From Candidatus Berkiella cookevillensis (GTDB taxonomy: Bacteria > Pseudomonadota > Gammaproteobacteria > Berkiellales > Berkiellaceae): a stretch of DNA of 64,000 nucleotides. The DNA is taken from the NCBI RefSeq assembly GCF_001431315.2, contig NZ_LKHV02000001.1, forward strand, positions 1,860,001 through 1,924,000, in the 5' to 3' direction. A program made the translations under genes and the position numbers. Below, piece after piece: positions 8,620 through 17,578 of this stretch. Numbering within the stretch: the first letter of the stretch is position 1; the number at the start of each line of letters is the position of its first letter. The notes below the pieces were generated by a model, which was given only the letters and a program-made list of their open reading frames with translations, ran no database searches and was not told where the DNA came from.

Positions 8620-10989
8620 GTGGGCTTAAGTTATCAGTCAAAATTGGTTGCGCTTATATCCAGTGTTTTTATTTCTATCACAGTTTGTCTTTATTATGTG
8701 CTCACTTTATCTTTAAGCGAAAGTAACTTACGCGATATTGAAAAGCAACTCGGCTTTACCAGCACCCTGATTGACGATCAATTATTAGATAAAACAGAAG
8801 ATATTATTTATTATTCCACACAATCATCTTCTATATCTCAATTTTCTAATCAAGTCCCCACGCTCAATCAAGAAAGAATGCTGTTAAGACTCCATGAACT
8901 GGCAAATGAATTTCGCGCAGATCGCGCTTTATTGATTACAAAAGGCTTAACCATTAAATCTGATACTTATATACAAAAAAACAGTCCACAAAACTTCCCC
9001 TACCCTGATATCCGCGATCATTTAGAAACAAACTCAGCTTTTCAAATTGTGTTGCCAATGAATGACGTTATTTATCACTGGGTGATTTTTCCGATTCAAT
9101 CTCAGAATGAAACTTTATGGCTCGCTTTTGGAAATGAAATTGATAAGATTTTTAAATATGCCTTAGATAATATTTCTCCCTTAAATATTAATTTAAGCTT
9201 TGCTTATGAGATGCCTCAAAGCCACTGGCGGTATCCCAAAGAAAATTTTCGACTGTTAGGTGCTGATTTTGAACATGCAATTCAAAAGTATCTACATCAT
9301 ATCGATGAAAAAAATGCTACGCAGCTGAGTATCAGACAAGGCAACCAAGTTGTTTTTATGCTGCCATTGATTCAAAGTAAAAATAGCCCAAAAATAGTTG
9401 CTATTCTTATCTATTCTTTTTCTGAATCTTTTAAGCCTTATCTCACTATTATTTATAAAGTGATCGGTCTTTTTCTTACTGCATTCGTATTAATGGCTAC
9501 GGGTCTTATCCTGATCAATCGAAAATATAAAACTGCCCTTTTAGCTATTGTTCGTTTTGTTGAAAAACTCAACGAAGGCGATTATCAGCAACGACTACCT
9601 TATCATGGGAAAGGCGTTATCAGTCAATTATCAACATTGCTAAATAACATGATTGCTAAAATTCATTTGAGAGAAAAAGAATTACTCCATAAAACGCGCT
9701 ATGACCCCATTACAGAATTACCCAATAAAAGTTTCTTTATTGAACAGCTAACAAAAATACTACAAGCACATGAAGCAAAGCAATTAGCTGTTGTCTTGGT
9801 CACTATACATCGATTCCCTCAAATTAATCACGCCTTAGGACACCGCGTTGCAGATCGCCTCTTGCACCATGTAGGCGCTAGAATTGTAGGCGCATTTGAA
9901 GATGCTTCCTTTGTTGGCAAGCTATCAGGCAACGTATTTGCAATGATATTAACAGACGTTATGCCTTCAGACGCAGAGAATATTTCCGATCGTATTCTAG
10001 ATTTATTCGAAAATCCATTCAGTGTATACACTGTTACCATTGATTTAAGTGCGCATGTTGGTTTTAGTTTTTATCCAGAAGATGGCGATGAAAGCGATAT
10101 TCTTATTCAAAAATCGGATGTTGCCTTATTTAAATCACAATCCAATGCTGAACACTTTGCTATCTATGATGCAAGCAGCGATCCACACCAATTCAACAAA
10201 CTTTCTCTTATGAGTGAACTAAAAGAAGGCTTGCAACACGACGAGTTTTTGGTTTATTACCAACCTAAAGTTGATCTAAAAACCGATCGCATCATTCAAG
10301 TAGAAGCCTTGGTCCGCTGGATGCACCCTTACAAAGGCTTTATGTCTCCAAATTTATTTATTCCGCTTGCAGAAGAAACAGGTCACATTAAAAAAATTAC
10401 TGCCTGGTTGCTCAATCAAACATTTGCGCAATGCGCGCTCTGGGAAAAAGCCAATATCCCACTTCAAATATCTGTTAATCTCTCTGTGAAAGATTTGCTA
10501 AATCGCAATCTTCTTAAATATATTAACGGCCTGCTTGAAGTACACCACATCAACCCGAATAATATTATCTTTGAAATTACAGAAAGTGCCTTCATGCAAG
10601 ATCCAGAAAATTCGCTCGGTGCCATTAAAAAAATGCGCAACCTAGGATTTTCTTTTACCATTGATGATTTTGGAACAGGATATTCATCAATGAGCTATCT
10701 TAAAAATTTACCTGTTGATGAATTAAAAATCGATCAAACCTTCATTAGAGACATTGCTCAAAACACCAAAGATGCTCAGATTGTGCGCACCACCATTGAA
10801 CTGGGTCATGGACTTGGTTTGGTTGTCGTTGCAGAAGGTATAGAAGATGAAGCCGCTTATGAGCTCTTAAAAACCTTCGATTGCGACATTGGTCAAGGAT
10901 ATTTCATGAGCAAGCCTGTGGCTTTAAGCGAATTAGAAGAGTGGCTCAAAACCTCACGCTGGGGATTGCCCACTATATCCCATAAGTAG
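8620..10989 (+). CDS. Membrane-bound c-di-GMP phosphodiesterase (degenerate GGDEF plus EAL)
   Basis: 789 residues from a GTG start, with AGGA six bases upstream. Order: TM helix at about 8-30, a periplasmic sensor region at about 31-275, a second TM at about 276-298, a HAMP-like linker to about 350, GGDEF at about 357-525, and EAL at about 530-785. The GGDEF signature is replaced by 'SGNVF' (436-440), so no cyclase activity is expected. The EAL domain looks intact: 'VEALVRW' (EAL at 562-564), 'FEITESAF', 'IDDFGTGYSSMSYLKNLP', 'VVAEGIED' and 'GQGYFMSKP'. Predicted job: hydrolyse cyclic di-GMP to pGpG under control of a periplasmic signal, with the degenerate GGDEF possibly serving as a GTP sensor (known in PDEs of this type, inferred here). 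Confidence 0.92.
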   Translation: MGLSYQSKLVALISSVFISITVCLYYVLTLSLSESNLRDIEKQLGFTSTLIDDQLLDKTEDIIYYSTQSSSISQFSNQVPTLNQERMLLRLHELANEFRADRALLITKGLTIKSDTYIQKNSPQNFPYPDIRDHLETNSAFQIVLPMNDVIYHWVIFPIQSQNETLWLAFGNEIDKIFKYALDNISPLNINLSFAYEMPQSHWRYPKENFRLLGADFEHAIQKYLHHIDEKNATQLSIRQGNQVVFMLPLIQSKNSPKIVAILIYSFSESFKPYLTIIYKVIGLFLTAFVLMATGLILINRKYKTALLAIVRFVEKLNEGDYQQRLPYHGKGVISQLSTLLNNMIAKIHLREKELLHKTRYDPITELPNKSFFIEQLTKILQAHEAKQLAVVLVTIHRFPQINHALGHRVADRLLHHVGARIVGAFEDASFVGKLSGNVFAMILTDVMPSDAENISDRILDLFENPFSVYTVTIDLSAHVGFSFYPEDGDESDILIQKSDVALFKSQSNAEHFAIYDASSDPHQFNKLSLMSELKEGLQHDEFLVYYQPKVDLKTDRIIQVEALVRWMHPYKGFMSPNLFIPLAEETGHIKKITAWLLNQTFAQCALWEKANIPLQISVNLSVKDLLNRNLLKYINGLLEVHHINPNNIIFEITESAFMQDPENSLGAIKKMRNLGFSFTIDDFGTGYSSMSYLKNLPVDELKIDQTFIRDIAQNTKDAQIVRTTIELGHGLGLVVVAEGIEDEAAYELLKTFDCDIGQGYFMSKPVALSELEEWLKTSRWGLPTISHK

Positions 10990-11025
10990 GCAGCTCCCCT
11001 CTCCCTAAAGCCTCATTTACAAAGG

Positions 11026-12309
11026 CTAGGCGGGATCGCTTAGCTCATCCATATTAGGTGCATTTTTAGAGTCATTGGATTCAATACTCTCTCTTAAACA
11101 CCAAAGCACTATTAAACCAGGCAATGCAAAAATAACCGTCCAAAAGAAAAATTCTGTCCATCCCAACCAGTTGACAAGATATCCTGCAAAAGGCCCTACA
11201 AACACCCGTCCTATTGCACTGAATGCACTGAGCAAGGCAAATTGTGTGGCGGTATATTGAGGGTTACATAAGCTCATTAGCAAAGCAATAAAAGCCGCTG
11301 TTCCCATACCACCCGCTAAATTTTCTATACACACGGCTGCAATCATCATCTGTAAATTAGGCCCAACCCAAGCCAATAGCATAAACAATAAATTTGTGAT
11401 GGCTTGTAAAAAACCAAACCAAAGCAGCGAGCGATATAAGCCCATTCTCGCCATTAAGACACCGCCTAAAAAAGCGCCTACAATGGTAGCGCTTAAGCCA
11501 ATAATTTTATTTGTATAACCAACCACCTCTAATGAAAATCCAAGTCCTCTTAATAAGAAGGTTGTGGTTAAAGAGTTTGCAAAGGCATCTCCCAATTTAT
11601 AGAGCACAATTAACAAAAGAAAAAAAATAGCATTTTTGCGAGAAAGAAATTCTTTAAAGGGATCGATGCAGGCTGCCCATAAACTGGGAGGAGGCGCTTT
11701 ATAATGAATGGGTTCCTGTGACCAAAGCGTTGCAATGACACCTACCCCCATCACACCTGCCATCATCAGATATACCATCTTAAAGCCAAGATGCTGTGCT
11801 AAAATCAAAGCCAGTCCACTAGAAACAATAATCGCTAATCGGTAGCCTGTTACAGCCATTGCAGCACCAGCGCCTCGTTCTTCGGGCGCTAATATCTCTG
11901 TTCGGTAAGCATCGACAACGATATCTTGTGTTGCAGACATAAAAGCAATACTTAAGGCAATGACAGCAACGGTCATGGGTCTAACACTGGGAGAAAAACA
12001 ACTGATAGCAATTAGCAAGGCTATGAGCACACATTGTGTACCAAGCATCCAGCCTCTTCTATGCCCTAAAATAGGTGGCCTAACCCTATCAACAAGTGGC
12101 GCCCATAAAAACTTATAAACATAGGGCTGTCCTACCAAAGCTAAGAAACCGATAGTAACAATATCTACATTCTCAACGGAATACCAAGCTTGTAGCGTTG
12201 AAGCGGTCAATCCCAAGGGTAGCCCCGAAGCAAAGCCCAAAAGCAATACCACCATCATGCGTTTCTGTAGTAATAATTTGTACCAAGGAAGTACGTTGAT
12301 ATTTGTCAT
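11026..12309 (-). CDS. ampG: AmpG-family muropeptide permease (MFS)
   Basis: 427 residues with about 12 predicted hydrophobic helices. The start 'MVVLLLGFASGLPLGLTAST' and 'VGQPYVYKFLWAPLVDR' are typical of AmpG, which imports anhydromuropeptides (GlcNAc-anhMurNAc peptides) from the periplasm for cell-wall recycling. 'ATQDIVVDAYRTEIL' is another conserved AmpG segment. The gene is convergent with the EAL gene (36-bp gap) and divergent from the PAP2-like gene. No recycling enzyme or ampC/ampR lies next to it. The length is close to short AmpG proteins; E. coli AmpG is 491 residues. Confidence 0.88.
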   Translation of the reverse strand: MTNINVLPWYKLLLQKRMMVVLLLGFASGLPLGLTASTLQAWYSVENVDIVTIGFLALVGQPYVYKFLWAPLVDRVRPPILGHRRGWMLGTQCVLIALLIAISCFSPSVRPMTVAVIALSIAFMSATQDIVVDAYRTEILAPEERGAGAAMAVTGYRLAIIVSSGLALILAQHLGFKMVYLMMAGVMGVGVIATLWSQEPIHYKAPPPSLWAACIDPFKEFLSRKNAIFFLLLIVLYKLGDAFANSLTTTFLLRGLGFSLEVVGYTNKIIGLSATIVGAFLGGVLMARMGLYRSLLWFGFLQAITNLLFMLLAWVGPNLQMMIAAVCIENLAGGMGTAAFIALLMSLCNPQYTATQFALLSAFSAIGRVFVGPFAGYLVNWLGWTEFFFWTVIFALPGLIVLWCLRESIESNDSKNAPNMDELSDPA

Positions 12310-12365
12310 TTAAAATACTTAAATTAAATTTTGACTTATGCAATAGAATACCTCAGTCTTGCCAG

Positions 12366-13214
12366 ATGTTTGAGATAAAAAAACAATTATCTGCTGTACT
12401 GCTCTTTATTTGGATGAGTGCTGTCTCATACTGTCTTGCTGCCAAAGACACTGTGTCCACCGCCCCCAGTTTATCCTGCTTTGTTACAAATGCAGAATTT
12501 GGTTTTTGGCCACAAATCAAACAAGATTATAAGACACATTATGGAGACTATGGCTTACCACGATTATTTGCAGGTCTCAGTATTGCGGCTGTCCTTGCCA
12601 ACACAGGCATTGATGAATCCTTACAAAACAGATGGCAGTCTGACCTTAGAAACAGAACAACTGACCGAATCAGCAACATCAACGATCATTATGTAAATAA
12701 TTTATCTCAATACGCTGTTGCTATCCCCATTTACTTGTTATCAACACTGTCTGGCAGTTATTCTTCAGATCCCAATATCAAATCCATTGCGAGGTGGGGC
12801 AATCATGCTTTTCGAGCCCTTGCATTAGGCTTACCTCAACAAGCGCTCTTAACAGAAGTCTTGGGAAGCACTCGACCTGAAAATGGCCCATCAGACTGGA
12901 AATTTTTAAAGGACAATCGAGCTGTTAGTGGACATGCTTTTTTTGGATCTCTACCTATCTTAACCGCTGCAAAGTTATCTGATTCACTGCCTTTCAAAAT
13001 GCCACTCTATGCGCTTTCATTACTTCCTCCTCTGGCACGTATTAACAACAACAAACATTACAGCTCTCAAGCTTTCCTCGGTTGGTGGATAGCTCTACAA
13101 TCGGTTAGTAGCGTTGCAGAATCAAACAAAGTTAGAAAATCTGATAAAATCAAAGATATGCAACTTATCGTATTACCTAAACAAATATATTTCCATTACA
13201 CTATGCAATTTTGA
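12366..13214 (+). CDS. Exported PAP2-superfamily phosphatase-like protein
   Basis: 282 residues from ATG 12366. The longer frame from 12303 would overlap ampG's start, and the shorter start gives a clean signal peptide ('LSAVLLFIWMSAVSYCLAA'). PAP2 motifs are partly kept: 'STRPENGP' (R170-P171), 'VSGHAF' (S188-G189-H190), and 'ARINNNKHYSSQ' (R225, H231). The third-motif Asp that normally supports the nucleophilic His is Gln235, and the Lys of motif one is absent. The family dephosphorylates phosphatidic acid, undecaprenyl pyrophosphate or similar lipids at the membrane. With these substitutions activity is uncertain. Next to ampG, an envelope role is plausible but inferred. Confidence 0.7.
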   Translation: MFEIKKQLSAVLLFIWMSAVSYCLAAKDTVSTAPSLSCFVTNAEFGFWPQIKQDYKTHYGDYGLPRLFAGLSIAAVLANTGIDESLQNRWQSDLRNRTTDRISNINDHYVNNLSQYAVAIPIYLLSTLSGSYSSDPNIKSIARWGNHAFRALALGLPQQALLTEVLGSTRPENGPSDWKFLKDNRAVSGHAFFGSLPILTAAKLSDSLPFKMPLYALSLLPPLARINNNKHYSSQAFLGWWIALQSVSSVAESNKVRKSDKIKDMQLIVLPKQIYFHYTMQF

Positions 13215-13252
13215 TATAGTGCTCTTTTGGCTAATTTATAAGGCATTTCTTT

Positions 13253-14035
13253 ATGAAAACTCGTTTGGCCGCCCTTTGCTTGGCATCAATGATGACAACT
13301 GCTTTTGCTGCAAATGACACGAAAGCGACATCATTAAACGGCAAAGAAGAAAAAGTAAGTTATAGTATTGGTGTTGATATTGGCAAGAGCTTTCATGAAC
13401 AAAATATCGCTGTAAATGAAAAAGCATTTTTAGCGGGTGTTCGTGATGGGCAAAAAAACAAACCAGAACTTATGACCGATGCAGAAATTCGTGAAACTCT
13501 GTTAGCATTACAAACAGAATTAATGGAAAAACAAAAAGAAGCAACAAAGAAAGTAGCAATGAAAAATAAAATTGATGGCGATAAATTCTTAGAAGAAAAC
13601 AAAAAACGTACCGATGTCAAAGTAACTAGCACTGGCTTACAATATCGTATTCTTACAGAAGGCAAAGGTGACTCTCCCAAATCAACCGATCAAGTAAAAA
13701 CCCATTATCGTGGCAAATTGATTGATGGTACTGAATTTGACAGTTCTTATGCCAGAGGCGAACCTGTTACATTCCCTGTAAATGGCGTTATTCCTGGCTG
13801 GACAGAAGCATTGCAAATGATGAAACCTGGCAGCAAATGGGAACTCTTTATTCCTTCTAATCTTGCTTACGGTGAACAAGGTATTGGCGATGTTATCCCA
13901 CCTAATTCTGTCCTCACCTTTGAAGTGGAACTTATTTCTATAGAAGGTAGTGAACCTGCAGCCAACTTATCAACCGATAAAAAAGCACAAAAAACATCTT
14001 CTACACAAGATAAGTCAAAACAAGCTGTTAAATAG
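13253..14035 (+). CDS. mip: Mip-like FKBP-type peptidyl-prolyl cis-trans isomerase
   Basis: 260 residues: a signal peptide (cleavage near 'TAFA/AND', residues 19-20), an N-terminal FKBP_N dimerisation region ('SYSIGVDIGKSF', then a long Lys-rich helix to about 130), and an FKBP domain at about 138-232 with 'VKTHYRGKLIDGTEFDSSYA', 'VIPGWTEALQMMKPGSKW' and 'IPSNLAYGEQG'. The last 25 residues are polar. This is the architecture of Legionella Mip and E. coli FkpA, periplasmic or surface dimeric proline isomerases; Mip helps early intracellular infection. A terminator-like multi-hairpin repeat begins 26 bp after the stop. Confidence 0.92.
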   Translation: MKTRLAALCLASMMTTAFAANDTKATSLNGKEEKVSYSIGVDIGKSFHEQNIAVNEKAFLAGVRDGQKNKPELMTDAEIRETLLALQTELMEKQKEATKKVAMKNKIDGDKFLEENKKRTDVKVTSTGLQYRILTEGKGDSPKSTDQVKTHYRGKLIDGTEFDSSYARGEPVTFPVNGVIPGWTEALQMMKPGSKWELFIPSNLAYGEQGIGDVIPPNSVLTFEVELISIEGSEPAANLSTDKKAQKTSSTQDKSKQAVK

Positions 14036-14060
14036 CAAGTTGCTCGCTTGTATCTAATAT

Positions 14061-14213
14061 CAGTCGGTTAACAAATGAACGAAGTGAATGATTATCTTCC
14101 CTTGGAATCAAGGGAAGAGGCTCACTTTAGTGGGCAGATGGATTTTAGAATTTATTTTAAAAATCCTTCTCTGCACCTAAAAGGTGCCTCTTTCTTTGAT
14201 TACAAAGAAAGAA
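14061..14213 (+). repeat. Three-copy multi-hairpin repeat, copy A
   Basis: A dispersed element of about 155 bp shared with 42116-42270 and 49071-49226. Its conserved core 'AATGAACGAAGTGAATGATT' is followed by hairpin 1 (CTTCCCTTGGAATCAAGGGAAG region), hairpin 2 (GGCTCAC / GTGGGC), 'AGATGGAT', hairpin 3 (here GCACC / GGTGC) and hairpin 4 (CTTTG / CAAAG). Hairpin 3 has a different sequence from the GC-rich stem at this place in copies B and C, but is still paired. It lies just downstream of mip. Confidence 0.85.
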
Positions 14214-14263
14214 AATAGATTCGCTTTGCTCATCAACACATCTATGAAATTTTGAGACCACGC

Positions 14264-15622
14264 CTAACAAATAGGAACATTAACGGCCAACCCTCCCATC
14301 GCTGTTTCTTTATATTTTGAATGCATATCTGCGCCTGTTTGTTTCATGGTTTGTATCACTTGATCCAGCGATACTACATGCTTACCATCTTCTAACATGG
14401 CAATATGTGCTGCATTCACAGCATGAATTGAGGCCATCGCATTTCTTTCAATACAGGGTACTTGAACCAATCCTAAGATTGGATCACAAGTTAAGCCGAG
14501 ATGATGTTCCATACCAATTTCTGCAGCTTGCTCGACTTGCCAAATACTACCACCTAAAACAGCCGTTAATGCGCCAGCTGCCATGGAACAAGCAACACCC
14601 ACCTCGCCTTGGCATCCCACTTCTGCACCACTGATAGATGCTTGTTTTTTATATAAAATGGCTATGCCACCTGCAGTGAGTAAATAGGTTATAACATCTT
14701 CTTTTTTGGCTTTAGGATAAAAATGTAAAAAATATTTTAAAACAGCAGGAATAATACCTGCGGCACCATTCGTAGGTGCAGTAACAATACGATGCCCTGC
14801 GGCATTTTCTTCATTCACAGCCATCGCATAAACATTTAGCCAATTAAAATCTTTTTTAGTGATATCATTTTGCTCGGCTTGATTTAATAAAGCTTGATAA
14901 TGGATAGGTGCCCTTCTTCGTACTTTTAAATCACCCGGCAACAATCCTTTGCCTTTACAACCATTATCAATGGCTTGATCCATCACAGACCAAATTTCAT
15001 ATAATTTTTCTTTTATTTCATCTTCACTACGCCAATGCTTTTCATTTTCTAAAACCAATTCAGCAATCGTGCATTTTCTTTGATCGCAGTATTCAAGTAG
15101 TTTTTGAGCGGTTTCATAGTAATAAGGTAATTCTCCTTTTTCTTTAATAATATTTGGAGAATGCAAAGCAGTGTCGGATATAATGAATCCACCGCCAATG
15201 GAATAATATACTTCGGAGTGTACTATATTATTTTCAGCATCATATGCAGTAAAACGCATACCATTGGTATGGTATTCTAAATTTTCTGTATATTTAAAAA
15301 TAAAGTGTTCTTGATATTCAAAATCAATGATTTGATTTTGAATCATAAGCGTCTTTTCTTGAATCAAACGATTCATACGCTGATACACAAAGGCAGGATC
15401 AACTGTATCAGGCTGATAGCCTTCTAATCCAACAATGATGGCGCGATCTGTTCCATGCCCCTTACCTGTGAGCGCTAAAGAACCATACAATTCTACTTCC
15501 AGTCTTTTTATCGCACCATTTGGCAACTGTGCAACAAAATCATTTGCTGCCCGCATTGGCCCCACGGTATGAGAACTAGAAGGACCAACACCAATTGAAA
15601 AAAGCTCAAAAATACTGATCAT
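14264..15622 (-). CDS. sdaA: L-serine dehydratase, single-chain iron-sulfur type
   Basis: 452 residues, beginning '[26 protein letters not shown]', here split: '[18 protein letters not shown]' is the beta-domain signature of L-serine ammonia-lyases. The alpha part has '[18 protein letters not shown]', '[20 protein letters not shown]' and '[16 protein letters not shown]', which supply the [4Fe-4S] cysteines. It deaminates L-serine to pyruvate and ammonia and so lets the cell use serine as carbon source. An AAGGC-type RBS precedes the ATG. With ppsA and prpBCD it supports an amino-acid- and short-acid-based carbon economy, as in many intracellular Legionellales (inference). Confidence 0.95.
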   Translation of the reverse strand: MISIFELFSIGVGPSSSHTVGPMRAANDFVAQLPNGAIKRLEVELYGSLALTGKGHGTDRAIIVGLEGYQPDTVDPAFVYQRMNRLIQEKTLMIQNQIIDFEYQEHFIFKYTENLEYHTNGMRFTAYDAENNIVHSEVYYSIGGGFIISDTALHSPNIIKEKGELPYYYETAQKLLEYCDQRKCTIAELVLENEKHWRSEDEIKEKLYEIWSVMDQAIDNGCKGKGLLPGDLKVRRRAPIHYQALLNQAEQNDITKKDFNWLNVYAMAVNEENAAGHRIVTAPTNGAAGIIPAVLKYFLHFYPKAKKEDVITYLLTAGGIAILYKKQASISGAEVGCQGEVGVACSMAAGALTAVLGGSIWQVEQAAEIGMEHHLGLTCDPILGLVQVPCIERNAMASIHAVNAAHIAMLEDGKHVVSLDQVIQTMKQTGADMHSKYKETAMGGLAVNVPIC

Positions 15623-15768
15623 AAATTGCTGCCTTATTGATTAAAGACGCCGATTAATTTTATGTTAGTTAATTAAAACAAATTAACATTCCGCCATTAT
15701 ATCAAAGTGTATGACAAATTTAACCTGAGCAATGTAAAAGCTGTTTATGCGATCTCGCCTCTTTTTCA

Positions 15769-15948
15769 TTAACCTCACCCGCCGCCCCGGGCACCCTCTC
15801 CTAAAATTAGGAGAGGGACGAGCAAGCATTGAGTTTGAGTGTTAATTCCCAGCATCTGCGTCTAAATCTAATTTATGTCAATTATGTGTTTTGGCACTTT
15901 CCCTCTCCTGTTGACAGGAGAGGGTGCCCGAAATGGCGGGTGAGGTTA
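15769..15948. repeat. BIME/MITE-like inverted pair of palindromes
   Basis: The left arm (TAACCTCACCCGCC... then CGGGCACCCTCTCCT, 15769-15803) is the reverse complement of the right arm ending at 15948. Each arm contains its own inner hairpin built on CTCTCCT/AGGAGAG. The core between the arms (about 70 bp) is AT-rich and has no ORF. Related half units are visible at about 35115-35155 and 44297-44345. The 15623-15768 stretch before it holds nothing recognisable. Confidence 0.75.
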
Positions 15949-15977
15949 GATTAAAAGCGCACGAGCAACAACACGCG

Positions 15978-16245
15978 TAAAGACAAACCAGGGAAGAGCC
16001 AATGCTCAAACTCATTTGTCTTTAGGCTAGGCGGCAAATGTTTGCATGACAGGAGTGTATACAAAATACACGACTGTTGTGCATAACATGCTGCCAACAA
16101 CGCATAAAGACAAACCAGGGAAGAGCCGATGCTCAAACTCATTTGTCTTTAGGCTAGGCGGCAAATGTTTGCATAACAGGAGTGTATACAAAATACACGA
16201 CTGTTGTGCATAACATGCTGCCAACAACGCATAAAGGCAAATGAG
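15978..16245. repeat. 127-bp tandem repeat with long hairpin units
   Basis: Two full units plus a partial third have an exact 127-bp period (the TAAAGACAAA boundary falls at 15978 and 16105, and TAAAGGCAAA at 16232). The first two units differ by only a few bases. Within each unit, about 100 nt (16015-16114 and 16142-16241) fold back on themselves: TTTGTCTTTA pairs with TAAAGACAAA, GGCGGCA with TGCTGCC, and GTGTAT with ATACAC around the tip. The short ORFs across this region on the minus strand are repeat artefacts. A diverged relative lies at 31279-31405. Confidence 0.85.
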
Positions 16246-16255
16246 GAAGAGCATC

Positions 16256-17425
16256 CTAGTCGCGGCGTAAGCGCTCAGTAGCCGCAATCGGCGTTGGATA
16301 ACGATTCACAATCCAATAAGAAGAAATAACAAAAGTAACAATGGTTGCTGTTTGAATGAGGCAATAGGCTGCTGGGGTAATGATTTGATTCTTTTCCGCA
16401 ACATAAGCAACCAACAAAGAAAACTCACTAATTTGACCTATGCGCACCCCTACTTCCCATGCAGCTTTTGAAGAGGAGGCTGTCTTTAAAAGCAAGGGTT
16501 TAAGGGTAAGCGGCTTAATCACTAACATTAATGAGGCAAGAATAACGGCAGGAAGCGCAACTTCCGACATAACAGCAACGTCAATACGCGCCCCTAAAGA
16601 GAAGAAAAATAAGATTAAAAAGAAATCTCTTAAAGGTCTTAAACTATCCGCAATAAATCTTGAAATGGGGCTTTGTGCAATCGAAATACCGGCAACAAAA
16701 GCACCAATCTCAAATGATAAGCCTAAAAATTCTGCTAATTCTCCTATACTTAAGCACCAACCTATGGCAACTAAAAATAAGTATTCATGAATGCGATTAA
16801 ATTTTTCAAAGATTTTAACTAAAACAAAGCGTTCTGCCATAAAGGCTAAGAAAATAATAAATGGTAAAGCAAGCAGCACTTGCGCAACTTCTAAAATAGA
16901 TAATCCATGTCCTGTGCCAGCACCGTGTATCAGTAACATAGCAAAAATAGCAATGATATCTTGCAAGAGCAAAATACTGATAACAATCTCACCTGTTTTT
17001 TGATGGTGCATTACCGTTGTAGGCAGTAATTTCAAGCCAATAATGGTGCTTGAAAACATCATACAAATGCCAATAATCAAGGAATCTGCTGTATTAAAGC
17101 CTGTTAACCAGCCTACCCCATAACCCACTACAGCAAATACCAACGAACTCACAACCGTAATAAAGGTTGTTTGTGTGAGCATCTTGATCAGATTTTGGGG
17201 TTGTAAATTTAAGCCAAGCAGGAACAATAAGAAGATAATACCAATGTCCCCGATATCTTTAATGATGATAGGATCAGAGACAAGCTTTGCTCCCCAAGGG
17301 CCTAAAATAGCACCTAACAGTATGTAGGCAACTAACAGTGATTGACGTGTATAGAGTGCAAGTGTGGCAAGCACTGCTGCGCCACAAAAGATCAAAAAAA
17401 TAGAAAAGAGGATATCATTATGCAT
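16256..17425 (-). CDS. Kef/CPA2-type monovalent cation:proton antiporter (membrane domain only)
   Basis: 389 residues, almost entirely hydrophobic, with 11-13 predicted helices. Conserved CPA2 elements include 'AYILLGAILGPWGAKLV', 'IGIIFLLFLLGLNL', 'GICMMFSSTIIGLKLLP' and 'LEIGAFVAGISIA'-like 'SFEIGAFVAGISIAQSP'. Unlike KefB/KefC it stops after the membrane domain and has no RCK/TrkA-N nucleotide-binding domain, so gating by glutathione adducts is unlikely. Predicted role: K+ or Na+/H+ exchange at the inner membrane. It is divergent from the TPR-methyltransferase gene, and its 3' end abuts the 127-bp tandem repeat. Confidence 0.85.
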   Translation of the reverse strand: MHNDILFSIFLIFCGAAVLATLALYTRQSLLVAYILLGAILGPWGAKLVSDPIIIKDIGDIGIIFLLFLLGLNLQPQNLIKMLTQTTFITVVSSLVFAVVGYGVGWLTGFNTADSLIIGICMMFSSTIIGLKLLPTTVMHHQKTGEIVISILLLQDIIAIFAMLLIHGAGTGHGLSILEVAQVLLALPFIIFLAFMAERFVLVKIFEKFNRIHEYLFLVAIGWCLSIGELAEFLGLSFEIGAFVAGISIAQSPISRFIADSLRPLRDFFLILFFFSLGARIDVAVMSEVALPAVILASLMLVIKPLTLKPLLLKTASSSKAAWEVGVRIGQISEFSLLVAYVAEKNQIITPAAYCLIQTATIVTFVISSYWIVNRYPTPIAATERLRRD

Positions 17426-17472
17426 GCCCTTTATTTTGTCAGGTCAATAGGCTAAGAACAAGTAGAAATTTT

Positions 17473-17517
17473 ATATGCTAGAGAAATTTATAGCTGTTGT
17501 CTTGATAACTAGCATAT
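17473..17517. promoter_or_regulatory. 9-bp inverted repeat in a divergent promoter region
   Basis: ATATGCTAG (17473-17481) and CTAGCATAT (17509-17517) are perfect reverse complements separated by 27 bp. They lie in the 153-bp gap between the divergent antiporter and TPR-methyltransferase genes. It could be an operator for a dimeric regulator or an RNA stem; the sequence alone does not decide. Confidence 0.4.
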
Positions 17518-17578
17518 CCTTAATATATTAATCATCCACAAAACATCCTCTATATTTTTATTAAGTAGGATAATTAAA

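Noticed and set aside
12303-12365. Extended N-terminus of the PAP2-like protein
   Set aside because: It would overlap ampG's start and hide the signal peptide that begins at 12366.
13114-13317. 67-residue frame between the PAP2-like and mip genes
   Set aside because: Out of frame with both, overlapping both, with no RBS.
15978-16245. Possible CRISPR array
   Set aside because: The units are 127 bp, contiguous, nearly identical throughout, and have no unique spacers or cas genes.
15951-16287. Two overlapping minus-strand frames with a shared repeated peptide
   Set aside because: They arise from the 127-bp tandem repeat; the period is not a multiple of three and there is no RBS.
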